From NCBI RefSeq assembly GCF_004364325.1, contig NZ_SOCP01000019.1:62001-126000 (forward strand): a stretch of DNA of 64,000 nucleotides, read 5' to 3'. This stretch comes from Actinophytocola oryzae (GTDB lineage Bacteria > Actinomycetota > Actinomycetes > Mycobacteriales > Pseudonocardiaceae). Shown piece after piece: positions 24,101 through 31,817 of this stretch. Every line of letters starts with the position of its first letter. Positions within the stretch are counted from its first letter, which is position 1. Made by a program: the position numbers and the translations under genes. Below the pieces are notes generated by a model. It had not been told where the DNA came from. It ran no database searches and saw only the letters and a program-made list of their open reading frames with translations.

Positions 24101-25202
24101 CTTCTCGCTGACGACCGGCTCGATCGAGGTCCGGCTGATCGGCGGTTCGCCCGCACTGGACGAGCTGCGCCTGCTCGGCATGGACCTGCCTGCGCCGCCG
24201 AGGACGTTCACCGTCCCGTGTGGACAGGGCCCTGCCGTCACGGTCGACGGCGTCACCTATGCGACGTCGGTGTCGGGTTCGCTCGCGGACTACCTGGCAC
24301 ACCGGCCACTCGGGTTCCGGACCTGCGAGGACCTGACCGGCGGGCTGGACCTGCCGTCGGGACGGCACGAGGTGGCGACCTCGCGGTCGCCGTCGTTCGT
24401 GGTGCAGGACCTGTGGCTGCTCTCGGGTGACGCCGACCGCCCGACGACCCGCGCCACGAGGGCGACGACCTGGGACGTGACGCACCGGAGCGTCGAGGTG
24501 GGCGCGGGTTCGGCGGCGGTGCTGTCCGTCCCGGAGAACGCGAACCCCGGCTGGGTCGCGCACCTGAACGGCGAGGAGCTGCGGCGGGTCCGGGTGGACG
24601 GCTGGCAGCAGGCGTGGCTCGTCCCGGCAGGCAGGGGCGGGACGGTGACGCTGGACTTCGCCCCGGACGGTGAGTACCGGACCGGCCTGCTGGTCGGCGG
24701 TCTGGCCGCGGCCGCTCTGGTCCTGTCGCTGCTGATCCCGACTCGGCGCCGTGCGCGGGTCTCTGTCCAGGCCGGGGGCGAGCGGTGGGTGCCGGTCGTG
24801 CTGGTGGTACTCCTCGCGGTGCTCGGGGGGATGCTGCCCGCCGTGTTGCTGATCGCGTGTCTGCTGGTCAGGGCGTTGTGGCCGCCGGCACCGCGGTGGG
24901 TGGCGGTCGGAGCGGCCGGGCTCGCCTGTCTGGTCGCGGTGAGTGGCCGCGTGCTGCGGAACGGGCAGGAGTGGGCGCACGGACCCGTCGCGCAGGCGTT
25001 GCTGCTACTCGCCGTGGCCTCGGTCGTCGCCGGGTGCGTGGAGTGGTTCGCGCCGCGAGCGAAGCTCGACCACGGCACTCGCGCACACGAGCGTCCCGGT
25101 GGCGACGACGGCGGCGGTGACGACCTGCGTGAGGGCTCCGTGGAGCCGGCCGGTGACGAGGACGACCTCGACCGCGACCGCGCCCCAGATCAGCAGCGTT
25201 GA
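21156..25202 (+). CDS. aftD: Alpha-(1->3)-arabinofuranosyltransferase AftD-like, GT-C membrane enzyme
   Basis: This is a 1348-aa giant membrane glycosyltransferase. In mycobacteria AftD adds alpha-1,3-arabinofuranose branches to arabinogalactan and lipoarabinomannan using decaprenyl-phosphoarabinose outside the membrane. The N-terminal half (DUF3367 region) has about ten spans and a first loop with acidic residues (FDTKLDLVVDPLAFLG). The middle, about residues 670-1000, contains two discoidin/carbohydrate-binding-like domains (AVDGDPLTSWRSSSF and SVDGNPSSAWRP), and the C-terminus returns to membrane spans. Length matches the mycobacterial enzyme (about 1400). The last 198 bp overlap the convergent flippase gene. 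ATG at 21165 is an alternative start. Confidence 0.92.
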   Translation: MRRMLATVRTWPRNPAAWVMALLTVVSFLQRPGRTTFDTKLDLVVDPLAFLGRALHLWNPEATAGELQNQAYGYLFPMGPFFAGGQLLGLPPWVTQRLWCALLLCVAFGGMLALARALNVGSEPARFAGALGYAVAPRMLTEIGPLSSEMLPAALLPWVLLPLVRANRIGSTRRAAGLSALAVLCMGGINASVVLMALVLPGLWLVTRRWTREHVALVSWWVGSVAAVCLWWILPLLLLGEYSMPFLNYIESATNTTAPMSLFEVLRGTNQWVAYVVEGTPWWPSGFMLIDNPLLMLATGMVAAIGLYGLARHRLPERRFLVLATVTGLVLLTIGYVGVLDSPFSTVVRTLLDGPLAPFRNVHKFEPVLRLPLMLAFTHALTGRLPGLARAATPVVAVRARLAIGVLLVALTAAPAWLFTLRPGPGWTEVPGYWHSAMTWLSDQDGHARTLLLPGTGFGEYTWGRTIDEPAQALAESPWGVRSQVPLGSEGNTRLMDAVEDVLSDGRGSPALAGFLNRGGYRFLLLRNDIDRTATDAPPVEVIRAGLARSTGVTRVATFGPLEIYSVGRSAALVSAVSTSDVATVSGGPESLLPLLESGALGASTPTVLAGDGGLADSRDWLVTDGLRHRERNIGRVRDNLSQTLAPDEAPRQDRPSTDVLPFDGTGHLTTAAYRGVRGVTASTSVAFADAVGGSDPSGLPFAAVDGDPLTSWRSSSFTGPAGQWLEVELDTPRTVPYVDMSIVDDIRVGWPVTRIRLTTDAGSVESEVATGPAPQRFPLPKGVTSRVRVTVLSVAADRDNGNVGVSELTIPGVTPQRMLTTPPDATPAMNQRAEYVFTRGSQPRYACVGGVCDAGLTRAGEEPGGVRRLFATTSAANYRLSGTVLPALGGENPVSLPGVTVSASSQLAGDPTAGALSSVDGNPSSAWRPDVQDLRPTLRLSWGTPRALTGLRLTGARLPTDVEITVPQGVQTVPVHDGVARFSLTTGSIEVRLIGGSPALDELRLLGMDLPAPPRTFTVPCGQGPAVTVDGVTYATSVSGSLADYLAHRPLGFRTCEDLTGGLDLPSGRHEVATSRSPSFVVQDLWLLSGDADRPTTRATRATTWDVTHRSVEVGAGSAAVLSVPENANPGWVAHLNGEELRRVRVDGWQQAWLVPAGRGGTVTLDFAPDGEYRTGLLVGGLAAAALVLSLLIPTRRRARVSVQAGGERWVPVVLVVLLAVLGGMLPAVLLIACLLVRALWPPAPRWVAVGAAGLACLVAVSGRVLRNGQEWAHGPVAQALLLLAVASVVAGCVEWFAPRAKLDHGTRAHERPGGDDGGGDDLREGSVEPAGDEDDLDRDRAPDQQR

Positions 25203-26228
25203 CCACCGGTCGTTGCCCGCGATGCGGGAGTACAGCAGTATCTGGACCAGCGACAGGGCCGACCCGACCAGCGCGAACGGCCACACCGGGATGGGGCTCG
25301 CGGCGTAGTCCGCGCCGCCGACGACACTCACGACGGTCGGCCCCATGACCGCGCTCCCGGCGACGACCACCAGGTCGAGCGCCGCGCACACGGCGAGCGC
25401 GATCGGCACCATCCGCCGCCGCCCCCGCTCACTGGCGAGGCGCGGCAGCACGAGGATGGCCACGGCCTGCGGCAGCCAGTAGGCGATCTTGGCGACGATC
25501 GCGCCGACCGCGTACTCGCCTGCCTCGTGCGCGGGCAGGTAATGCCGGGCGAGCACGAGGTCGAGGTTGACGAGGAGGACGAGCGCGAGCATGGCGCTCA
25601 CGGCGTGCAGGACCTCGCTGACGTGCGCCTTCCCGTGCCCGCGTGGCCGGGGCCGCCCGCAGACCACCCACCCGGCCGTGGCGACGACCGCGGCGCCGAT
25701 CGCCGTGCCTGCCAGCGCCCCGGTGGCCGTGCCGGTGACCAGCAGCCCGGCGAGCGTGCCCCCGATCCGGACGACGGCGTCGGTGAGCAGCAACGCGGCG
25801 AGCGCGGTGAACCGGTGCCGCCCCTGGAGGATGCCGTAACACAGGCCGGTGAACGTGACCCCGGCGAGCGCGACGGCGACGAACACCGCCGGGACCGGCG
25901 ACCCGAGGTGCAACAACACGACCAGCAGCGGCGAGACCGCGAGTGCGACGACCGTGATCGCGCCCGCGGTGACCAGCCCGAGTGCTACCAGCTCGCCCGC
26001 GCTGTCCCGCCTGGCGACCCGCAGCGCGGTGACGGTCTGCATTCCCATGGCGGGCACGGAGCCGATGACCAGCACGGCGAGCAATGACCCGAGCTCGCCG
26101 AAGGCCGAGGGCACGAGCAGCCGCGCGGCGAGGACGTTGAGCAGGTAGGAGGCGAGCTGGTTGCCGCCGATGCCTGCCGACACGAGCAGCGCGGACACCT
26201 TCGTACTGGTGGGAACGCCCGCGGTCAC
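25005..26228 (-). CDS. Polysaccharide-type flippase (Wzx/MOP superfamily-like membrane protein)
   Basis: This is a protein of about 407 aa with about 12 hydrophobic segments and the N-terminal ARLLVPSAFGELGSLLAVL pattern of lipid-linked oligosaccharide flippases (MOP superfamily), proteins that turn over undecaprenyl/decaprenyl-linked glycans. The GTG at 26228 is chosen because TACAGT, a good -10 box, ends six bases upstream, suggesting a leaderless mRNA; a GTG at 26255 is an alternative. The C-terminus overlaps the 3' end of aftD by 198 bp on the opposite strand, and both ends look like real coding sequence. A role in exporting an aftD-related glycan precursor is inferred. Confidence 0.82.
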   Translation of the reverse strand: MTAGVPTSTKVSALLVSAGIGGNQLASYLLNVLAARLLVPSAFGELGSLLAVLVIGSVPAMGMQTVTALRVARRDSAGELVALGLVTAGAITVVALAVSPLLVVLLHLGSPVPAVFVAVALAGVTFTGLCYGILQGRHRFTALAALLLTDAVVRIGGTLAGLLVTGTATGALAGTAIGAAVVATAGWVVCGRPRPRGHGKAHVSEVLHAVSAMLALVLLVNLDLVLARHYLPAHEAGEYAVGAIVAKIAYWLPQAVAILVLPRLASERGRRRMVPIALAVCAALDLVVVAGSAVMGPTVVSVVGGADYAASPIPVWPFALVGSALSLVQILLYSRIAGNDRWSTLLIWGAVAVEVVLVTGRLHGALTQVVTAAVVATGTLVCASAVVELRSRREPLHAPGDDRGHGE

Positions 26229-26297
26229 GCCGGGACTGTAACCGAGGCGTCGCACGAGAGCTGGGTTCCGAGGCCGGCGTGTGGTGGGATCTCGGAC

Positions 26298-27905
26298 GTG
26301 AACCCGCGGGTGTTGGTCGTGCCTGGTGTGTGTCTCGGCATGGCCCTGCTCGTGCTCGGGCCGCTCCTGGGGCGCGGGTTCGTCCTCACCTACGACATGG
26401 TGTTCACGCCCCGGCAGTTCCTCCTGGCCGACGCCTTCGGGCTCGGGTCGGCCCTGCCGAGGTCCGTCCCCGCCGACGCCGTCATGGCGGCCGTGACCTC
26501 ACTCGTGCCTGGCGACCTCGTCCAGCAGGTGCTGCTGTTCGGCGCGCTCTTCGCCGGGCCCCTCGGCGCCGCCCGGCTCGTGCCGTCCGAGGCGATCGGG
26601 GTGCGGGTCGTCGCGGCCGTCTCCTACGGCTGGACCGCCTACCTCGCCGAGCGGCTGGTCATGGGGCACTGGCCCTACCTGCTCGCCTACGCCGCCCTCC
26701 CCTGGGTCGTGACGGCCTCGCGGAGCGGCACCGCCAGGCTCGTTCTCGCCTGTGTGCCGGGGATCCTCACGCCCACCGGCGGGATTCTCGTTGCCGGGGC
26801 GGCGATCGTGGGTGGCGGCACGCGGCGGCTCAGGGTCACCGTACCCGTCGCACTCGTGCTCAACGCGCCGTGGCTCGTGGCCGCCCTGTCGCACACGGCC
26901 AACTCCCTGTCCACTGAGGACGGCGTGGCCGCGTTCGCCGCGCGCGGCGAGACCTGGGGCGGACCCGTGCTCAGCGTTCTCGGGCTGGGTGGGATCTGGA
27001 ACGCGGAGGTCGTGCCGGGCAGCCGGGGCAACCCCGTGCTGCCCGTCGTCACCGTTCTCACGGTCGCGGTGGCACTGCTCGGGTTGCGGGAGATCCGGGA
27101 GAGGTGGGCGCGGCGGATCACCCTGCTCGGAGCGTTCGGGGTCCTGCTGGCCGCGCTCCCCACCGTGCCGGGCGGCGGCGAGCTGCTCGGCTGGACCGTC
27201 GCCAACGTGCCGGGTGGCGGCCTGCTCCGGGACTCCCAGAAGTGGGTTGCCTGGTGGGCGCTTCCCGCCGCGCTCGGGGTGGCCATGGCCGTCGGGAGAC
27301 TCAACCGGAAGGCCGTACTTGCCGCGGCCGTCGCGGTGCCGGTGCTCCTCCTGCCCGACTTCGCGTTCGGCGCCTGGGGACGGCTGCACCCCGTCGAGTA
27401 CCCGGCCGACTGGGCCGCCGTGCGGGACATCCTGGCGCGTGACGATCGTGTGGGAGACGTCGTGACCATGCCCTTCGGGGCGTTCCGGCAGTTCGGCTGG
27501 AACGCCGACCGCACACAGCTCGACCCCGCGCCGCGTTTCCTGCCCCGGTCGACCGTCGTCGACGACACGCTCTACGTGAACGGACGTGCCCTCGCGGGCG
27601 AGGATCCCCGCGCCGCGGCCGTGCGACGGGGAGAGCCGCTCGGCAGGCTCGGGATCGGCTGGGTGCTCGTCGAACGCGGGACACCCAGCCACGTCGACAC
27701 CGCCGGGCTCGAACCGGTCTACCGGGGGCGCTGGCTCGACCTGTACCGGGTCGGCGGACCAGTCGGCGATCCACCGGATGGCCCACCGGTCGCGCCCGTA
27801 CTCGTCGCCTTCGTCGCCGCGGGTTCGTTGATCCTGTTCAGCTTGTTGTGGCTGGCGTTACCGACCGGTAGATTGACAGCCCTGCATCGTCGCGGACAGG
27901 AGTGA
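26298..27905 (+). CDS. Polytopic membrane protein in the aftD region, unknown enzyme
   Basis: This is a 535-aa protein with about 10-11 predicted membrane spans. The first loop has YDMVFTPRQFLLADAFGLGS, which resembles in position and character the FDTKLDLVVDP loop of AftD, and a later GGLLRDSQKWVAWWALP segment resembles the LDGPLAPFRNVHKFEP-type region of GT-C enzymes. I infer a GT-C glycosyltransferase relative, perhaps corresponding to one of the uncharacterised membrane proteins near aftD in mycobacteria (Rv0226c or Rv0235c); I cannot confirm orthology. GTG start at 26298. The small DUF2613 gene follows by 4 bp. Confidence 0.75.
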   Translation: MNPRVLVVPGVCLGMALLVLGPLLGRGFVLTYDMVFTPRQFLLADAFGLGSALPRSVPADAVMAAVTSLVPGDLVQQVLLFGALFAGPLGAARLVPSEAIGVRVVAAVSYGWTAYLAERLVMGHWPYLLAYAALPWVVTASRSGTARLVLACVPGILTPTGGILVAGAAIVGGGTRRLRVTVPVALVLNAPWLVAALSHTANSLSTEDGVAAFAARGETWGGPVLSVLGLGGIWNAEVVPGSRGNPVLPVVTVLTVAVALLGLREIRERWARRITLLGAFGVLLAALPTVPGGGELLGWTVANVPGGGLLRDSQKWVAWWALPAALGVAMAVGRLNRKAVLAAAVAVPVLLLPDFAFGAWGRLHPVEYPADWAAVRDILARDDRVGDVVTMPFGAFRQFGWNADRTQLDPAPRFLPRSTVVDDTLYVNGRALAGEDPRAAAVRRGEPLGRLGIGWVLVERGTPSHVDTAGLEPVYRGRWLDLYRVGGPVGDPPDGPPVAPVLVAFVAAGSLILFSLLWLALPTGRLTALHRRGQE

Positions 27906-27909
27906 GCCC

Positions 27910-28092
27910 GTGGGCAAGCTGATCGGCGTCGTCGCCACAGTGCTGGTCGCGGTCGCGGCCGCCACCGGTGTCACGTTCGCGGTGTCGAACGCGTCCGCGC
28001 CGGACAAGAGCGTCAACCTCGAGAACCCCGCGTCCCCCAACAACATGCGCGGCGGCTCGGCCGACTCGGTCAACTACGGATCGACGCCCTGA
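27910..28092 (+). CDS. DUF2613 small exported/membrane protein
   Basis: This is a 60-aa peptide, MGKLIGVVATVLVAVAAATG being an N-terminal signal-anchor, followed by a short polar tail rich in Asn/Ser (NLENPASPNN). This matches the DUF2613 family, whose M. tuberculosis member (Rv0236A) sits beside aftD. The GTG start has AGGAG eight bases upstream. It lies 4 bp after the membrane-protein gene and probably shares its transcript. Its last 23 bp overlap the convergent glycosyltransferase gene. Function is unknown, but the conserved location next to aftD suggests a partner in arabinan synthesis. Confidence 0.82.
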   Translation: MGKLIGVVATVLVAVAAATGVTFAVSNASAPDKSVNLENPASPNNMRGGSADSVNYGSTP

Positions 28093-29167
28093 CGGCCTTC
28101 TCGAACGCGTCGACGCTCCGGTCCCAGTCGAACCCGGCCGCCCGGAGCTGCCCGACCACACCCATCGACTCACGCAGCTCCTCGTCACGCAGCAGGCGGT
28201 CGACCTTGCGGACGAAGTCGTCGAAGTCCGTGGCCAGCAGGCCCGTCTCACCATCCACTATGGACTCTGCGACACCGCCGGCGGCCCGGTAGGCGACCGA
28301 GGGAACACCGTGTGCCGCCGCCTCCATGATGGCGACGCCCCAGCCCTCCTTCACGGAAGGGCAGACGTGCAGCCACGAGCGCGCGATGATCTCGTGCTTG
28401 TCCTGCTCGTCCACCCAGCCGTGCAGCGTCACCCGGTCCCGCACGTCCCGCAGCAGCGCGTGTGCACGCAGGTTCGCGAGCCACCAGCCATCGCCGACCA
28501 CCTCGAGGCGCAGCTTCGGCCAGCGGGTCGACAGCCGGGCCACCGCGTCGATGGCGTGCTCCACCTGCTTGTGCGGCACCAGCCTGCCGACCAGCACCAG
28601 CGTCGGGTCCGCGTCCCTGCCCGCCCTGGTGAGCGGAACGGGGTCCAAACCGTTGTGCACCACCGTGGTCCGACTCGACGACACGCCGAGCCGGGCCAGC
28701 TCCGCCCTGGTCACCTCGGAGACCGTCAGGTAGCGGCAGCGGCGGTACAGCCGCGGCGCCAGCCTCGACTCCACGAACCAGCCGAGCCTGCCGAGCACGG
28801 GGCCGAGCACTGCCCGCCACTGCTCACGGTGGACGTGGTGCACCAGCACCAGCACCGGGCAGCGCGCGACGAGCCGCGAGAAGAACGGCACCCCGTTCTG
28901 CACGTCGATCACCAGGTCCACACGTGCGCGCGCGATGGCCACCAACGCGTACACGTACACCGAGAACCGCCCGCCACGCCTGCGGAACCGCACGCCGTCG
29001 ACCACCTCGTCCGCCGGGGCGTTGGGGTGCGCCGCGCACTGGACCGTCACGCCGAAGCCACGCCGCGCCAGACCCTCCGCCATGCGCTCGACGTAGCGTT
29101 CCGAGCCGCCACCCTCCGGATGCCGGGTGTCGCGCCAGTTCACGAGCAGTACCGTTGGACGACTCAC
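28070..29167 (-). CDS. Glycosyltransferase family 4 (GT-B)
   Basis: This is a 365-aa cytoplasmic GT-B retaining glycosyltransferase. The N-terminal domain begins VLLVNWRDTRHPEGGGSERY with the glycine-rich acceptor loop, and the C-terminal domain has VLVGRLVPHKQVEHAIDA and the nucleotide-sugar binding E-x7-E motif in CPSVKEGWGVAIMEAAAHG. It most resembles the GT encoded near aftD in mycobacteria (Rv0225-like). It overlaps the DUF2613 gene and is divergent from a methyltransferase gene, with 69 bp between the two starts. The donor and acceptor are unknown; a mannosyl or galactosyl step in a lipid-linked glycan is plausible. Confidence 0.9.
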   Translation of the reverse strand: MSRPTVLLVNWRDTRHPEGGGSERYVERMAEGLARRGFGVTVQCAAHPNAPADEVVDGVRFRRRGGRFSVYVYALVAIARARVDLVIDVQNGVPFFSRLVARCPVLVLVHHVHREQWRAVLGPVLGRLGWFVESRLAPRLYRRCRYLTVSEVTRAELARLGVSSSRTTVVHNGLDPVPLTRAGRDADPTLVLVGRLVPHKQVEHAIDAVARLSTRWPKLRLEVVGDGWWLANLRAHALLRDVRDRVTLHGWVDEQDKHEIIARSWLHVCPSVKEGWGVAIMEAAAHGVPSVAYRAAGGVAESIVDGETGLLATDFDDFVRKVDRLLRDEELRESMGVVGQLRAAGFDWDRSVDAFEKAVRASIRS

Positions 29168-29236
29168 GAATGCTCCAGCGGGAAGGTTACCGATCGGTAC
29201 AGTGGATCAGAAAATTCACGGAAAAGACACCCCTCG

Positions 29237-29965
29237 ATGGTAGGTCGGACCAATACCGTCGACCGTTCGGTCCAACTGTTCCGCGCATTTCTGAAGGAAC
29301 AGACGGACCCGGACCACTTCTACGGGGTTCTCGCCGCCGACTCCGTCCGCCAGATATCGGAGTACGTGCCGCTGAACGGCGCAACCATTCTCGACGTCGG
29401 CGGCGGGCCCGGCTACTTCGCCGACGCCTTCCGGGCGGCCGGCGCCCGTTATGTCGGCATCGACCCCGACGTCGGCGAGCTGTCCGCCCGGGGCGACCTA
29501 CCGGCCGGCATGATCCGCGCCAGCGGCACTGAGCTGCCCATACGCACCGGTTCAGTGGACATCTGCTACTCCTCGAACGTCCTGGAGCACGTCGCCGACC
29601 CGGTCCGGATGCTCGACGAGATGGTCAGGGTGACGAGGCCGGGCGGCACCGTGTTCGCGTCGTTCACGCCGTGGTTCTCCCCGTGGGGCGGCCACGAGAC
29701 GGCGCCGTGGCATTTTCTCGGTGGCCGTTACGCACGACAGAGGTATATTCGAGAAAAAGGACACGAGCCGAAGAACAAATTCGGCGAGAGCCTGTTCGTG
29801 CTCACCATCGGAAAAGCACTCCGGTGGGCACGCGGAACCAGTGACGCGGTTCTCGTCCGGGCGCTGCCCAGATATCACCCGTGGTGGGCGACCTGGATTG
29901 TCCGGGTGCCGGTCCTGCGTGAGCTCGCCTCCTGGAACCTGGTTCTGGTACTCCGGAAACGCTGA
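29237..29965 (+). CDS. Class I SAM-dependent methyltransferase (Methyltransf_11 type)
   Basis: This is a 242-aa methyltransferase with motif I ILDVGGGPGYFADAFRAAG near residues 50-68, YVGIDPD for the ribose-binding acid, and the SVDICYSSNVLEHVADP post-motif region. The C-terminal Trp-rich segment (YHPWWATWIVRVPVLRELASW) may contact the membrane. It resembles Rv0224c, which neighbours the Rv0225 glycosyltransferase in M. tuberculosis, and here it is likewise divergent from a GT4 gene. The ATG at 29237 has no strong ribosome-binding site. It ends 4 bp from the convergent PorA/DUF3068 gene. Confidence 0.88.
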   Translation: MVGRTNTVDRSVQLFRAFLKEQTDPDHFYGVLAADSVRQISEYVPLNGATILDVGGGPGYFADAFRAAGARYVGIDPDVGELSARGDLPAGMIRASGTELPIRTGSVDICYSSNVLEHVADPVRMLDEMVRVTRPGGTVFASFTPWFSPWGGHETAPWHFLGGRYARQRYIREKGHEPKNKFGESLFVLTIGKALRWARGTSDAVLVRALPRYHPWWATWIVRVPVLRELASWNLVLVLRKR

Positions 29966-29969
29966 ACCC

Positions 29970-31013
29970 TCAGCCGGACGCGCCGACGGGTTGCCGGTGC
30001 CGGGGCGGCGACCCGTCGACCGGGCCGGACCCGTCGGCGCCCCGACGCAGGAACAGCATGGCGAGACCGGCGAGCGCCAGCACCGCACCGCCGATCCACA
30101 TGAAGATCGGCCACGTCGTGAGCAGCCTGATCTGCCCCATGGCGTCGTTGGCCTTGCCGACGTTGTCGTTGACCGTCGCGTCGTTGAGCCGCAGCGTGCC
30201 GTCGAACACCACGGTGCCGTCGCCCGGCTTCTCACCCGGCGGGACGAGCTCCTGTGTCATCTCCTGCTGCCCGAGCACGATGACCCCGGTCACCGGCTCG
30301 ACCCACAGCGTTCGTTTGCCCGTGTAGTACAGGGAAGCCTTGACCAGCGGCTCCTCGGGCAGGCCGACCAGCGAGCCGGGCACCTCGCGTTCACCGATCT
30401 TGGTGTTGCCCACCTGCATGACGTACCGGTAGGTGTCGAGGCCCTGGACGGTGTCCTCGCCGTCGAACTTCGCGGTGACCGCCTTGCGCACCTGCAGGTC
30501 GTAGAACCCGTAGTCGTGCTGCTCGGCGCCGAACGGGAACTTGAACGAGAGGCCGGGCTGCTGCACGGTGTTGCGGTTCGCGGTCTCCCGCTCGCCCTGC
30601 TGCGTCTCGATGTACTGGCCCTCGCACGGCGCGACGGCCTCGCCGGTGTGGCGGTCGAAGCACAGCGACCGCACCGAGGCGTTGACGACGATGTGGCTCG
30701 CCTGGTCCTCGGTCCTGATCGCCTCCACGTACACGGCGACGTCGCCGTCGGACCTGACCTCCGGTTTGGTCAGGTCACCGGTCACATAGGTCGTCGACTT
30801 CAGGCTGAGGTGGTCGCGGACCTCCGGCACCGGGACGCCGTCCTCCGACTCGACCACGAGCGCGGTGATGTCGACACCCTCGGCGACCGAGAGCGTCTCG
30901 TTGTCCAGTGGGACCTTGGCGAGTTGCGGGAAGGCGTAGAACCGCAGCAGCAGACCGAGCGCCACCGCGAAGACCCCCAGTCCCAGCAGGACGAAGCCGA
31001 CAACGCGACGCAC
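29970..31013 (-). CDS. PorA/DUF3068 family membrane-anchored extracytoplasmic protein
   Basis: This is a 347-aa protein with an N-terminal membrane span (about residues 5-25, VGFVLLGLGVFAVALGLLL), a long extracytoplasmic beta-rich domain and a C-terminal span near residues 300-322 (WIGGAVLALAGLAMLFL). This topology and the YETQ-like, YRYVMQ and VEPVTGVIVLGQQ blocks match DUF3068, the family of Rv0227c, whose members are annotated as PorA-like. Function is unproven. It is the last member of the conserved aftD-region set in this window and is divergent from the phosphopantetheinyl transferase gene. Confidence 0.85.
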   Translation of the reverse strand: MRRVVGFVLLGLGVFAVALGLLLRFYAFPQLAKVPLDNETLSVAEGVDITALVVESEDGVPVPEVRDHLSLKSTTYVTGDLTKPEVRSDGDVAVYVEAIRTEDQASHIVVNASVRSLCFDRHTGEAVAPCEGQYIETQQGERETANRNTVQQPGLSFKFPFGAEQHDYGFYDLQVRKAVTAKFDGEDTVQGLDTYRYVMQVGNTKIGEREVPGSLVGLPEEPLVKASLYYTGKRTLWVEPVTGVIVLGQQEMTQELVPPGEKPGDGTVVFDGTLRLNDATVNDNVGKANDAMGQIRLLTTWPIFMWIGGAVLALAGLAMLFLRRGADGSGPVDGSPPRHRQPVGASG

Positions 31014-31112
31014 CGGACCTCCTCGTCGAGGTGTAGACGATGGGCGTCAAATTACCGGACAGTAACCCGAACACAAGGCCCATCTGGAGCATCGTTACGG
31101 CATGATTCAGGA

Positions 31113-31817
31113 ATGCGATGCGACGTGTGGTGGGCCCACCCGGCCGCGGGGACTCCTGCTCTCTTCGAGCTGCTCGACGAGGTGGAGCGCGGGCGCTACG
31201 CGGGATATCGCAGGGAGGCCGACAAGCTGCGGTTCCTGACCGGCCGCGCACTCATCCGCGGCGTGGTGTCCCGGGAGCTCGGCATCGCGCCCGGCGAGGT
31301 CGTGCTGGACAGCTCCTGCTTCGAGTGCGGCAAGCCGCACGGCAAGCCACAGGTCGTCGGTTCGACGCTCGAGGTGTCGATCTCGCACTCCGGCGAGTGG
31401 GTGGTGCTGGCCATGACCGACGGCGCGTCCGTCGGCGTCGACGTCGAGGAGGTGCGGGACGCGGAGGTCGACGGCCTGGCCGGGATCTGCTTCTCCCCGC
31501 CGGAGCTGACGACGTTCAAGTCGATCCCGGAGGAGGAGCGGCGTGGCGCCTTCTTCACCTACTGGGCCCGCAAGGAGGCCGTGCTGAAGGCCACCGGCAA
31601 GGGCATGTGGGTCGTGATGAGCAAGCTGACCCTCGCCGCGCACGACGAGCCGCCCCGCGTCACCGCGTCCGAGACCACAGAGGTGGACATCACGGCCGTG
31701 CGCATGGCCGACCTGGACCGGGGGCCCGGTTACCGCGCCTGCATAGCGGTCTTCTCCGACTCCGCGCCCAAGGTCGACGAGCACGAGGCCGGGGAGCTGA
31801 TCACCTCACTCGGCTAG
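31113..31817 (+). CDS. 4'-phosphopantetheinyl transferase (Sfp type)
   Basis: This is a 234-aa enzyme that attaches phosphopantetheine from CoA to carrier-protein serines of fatty acid, polyketide or non-ribosomal peptide synthases. The magnesium-binding GVDVEEV lies near residues 108-114 and the second motif WARKEAVLKATGKGM near 151-165, with the N-terminal FLTGRALIR and SHSGEWV motifs also present. Length fits Sfp-type enzymes. The ATG at 31113 has CAGGA only a base or two upstream, so initiation is weakly supported. It overlaps the convergent STAND gene by 12 bp. No synthase gene lies nearby, so it probably serves several targets genome-wide. Confidence 0.92.
   Translation: MRCDVWWAHPAAGTPALFELLDEVERGRYAGYRREADKLRFLTGRALIRGVVSRELGIAPGEVVLDSSCFECGKPHGKPQVVGSTLEVSISHSGEWVVLAMTDGASVGVDVEEVRDAEVDGLAGICFSPPELTTFKSIPEEERRGAFFTYWARKEAVLKATGKGMWVVMSKLTLAAHDEPPRVTASETTEVDITAVRMADLDRGPGYRACIAVFSDSAPKVDEHEAGELITSLG

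Noticed and set aside
23007..24980. Long antisense reading frame opposite aftD
   Set aside because: Arg/Pro/Gln-rich shadow of a well-supported gene; no start signals.
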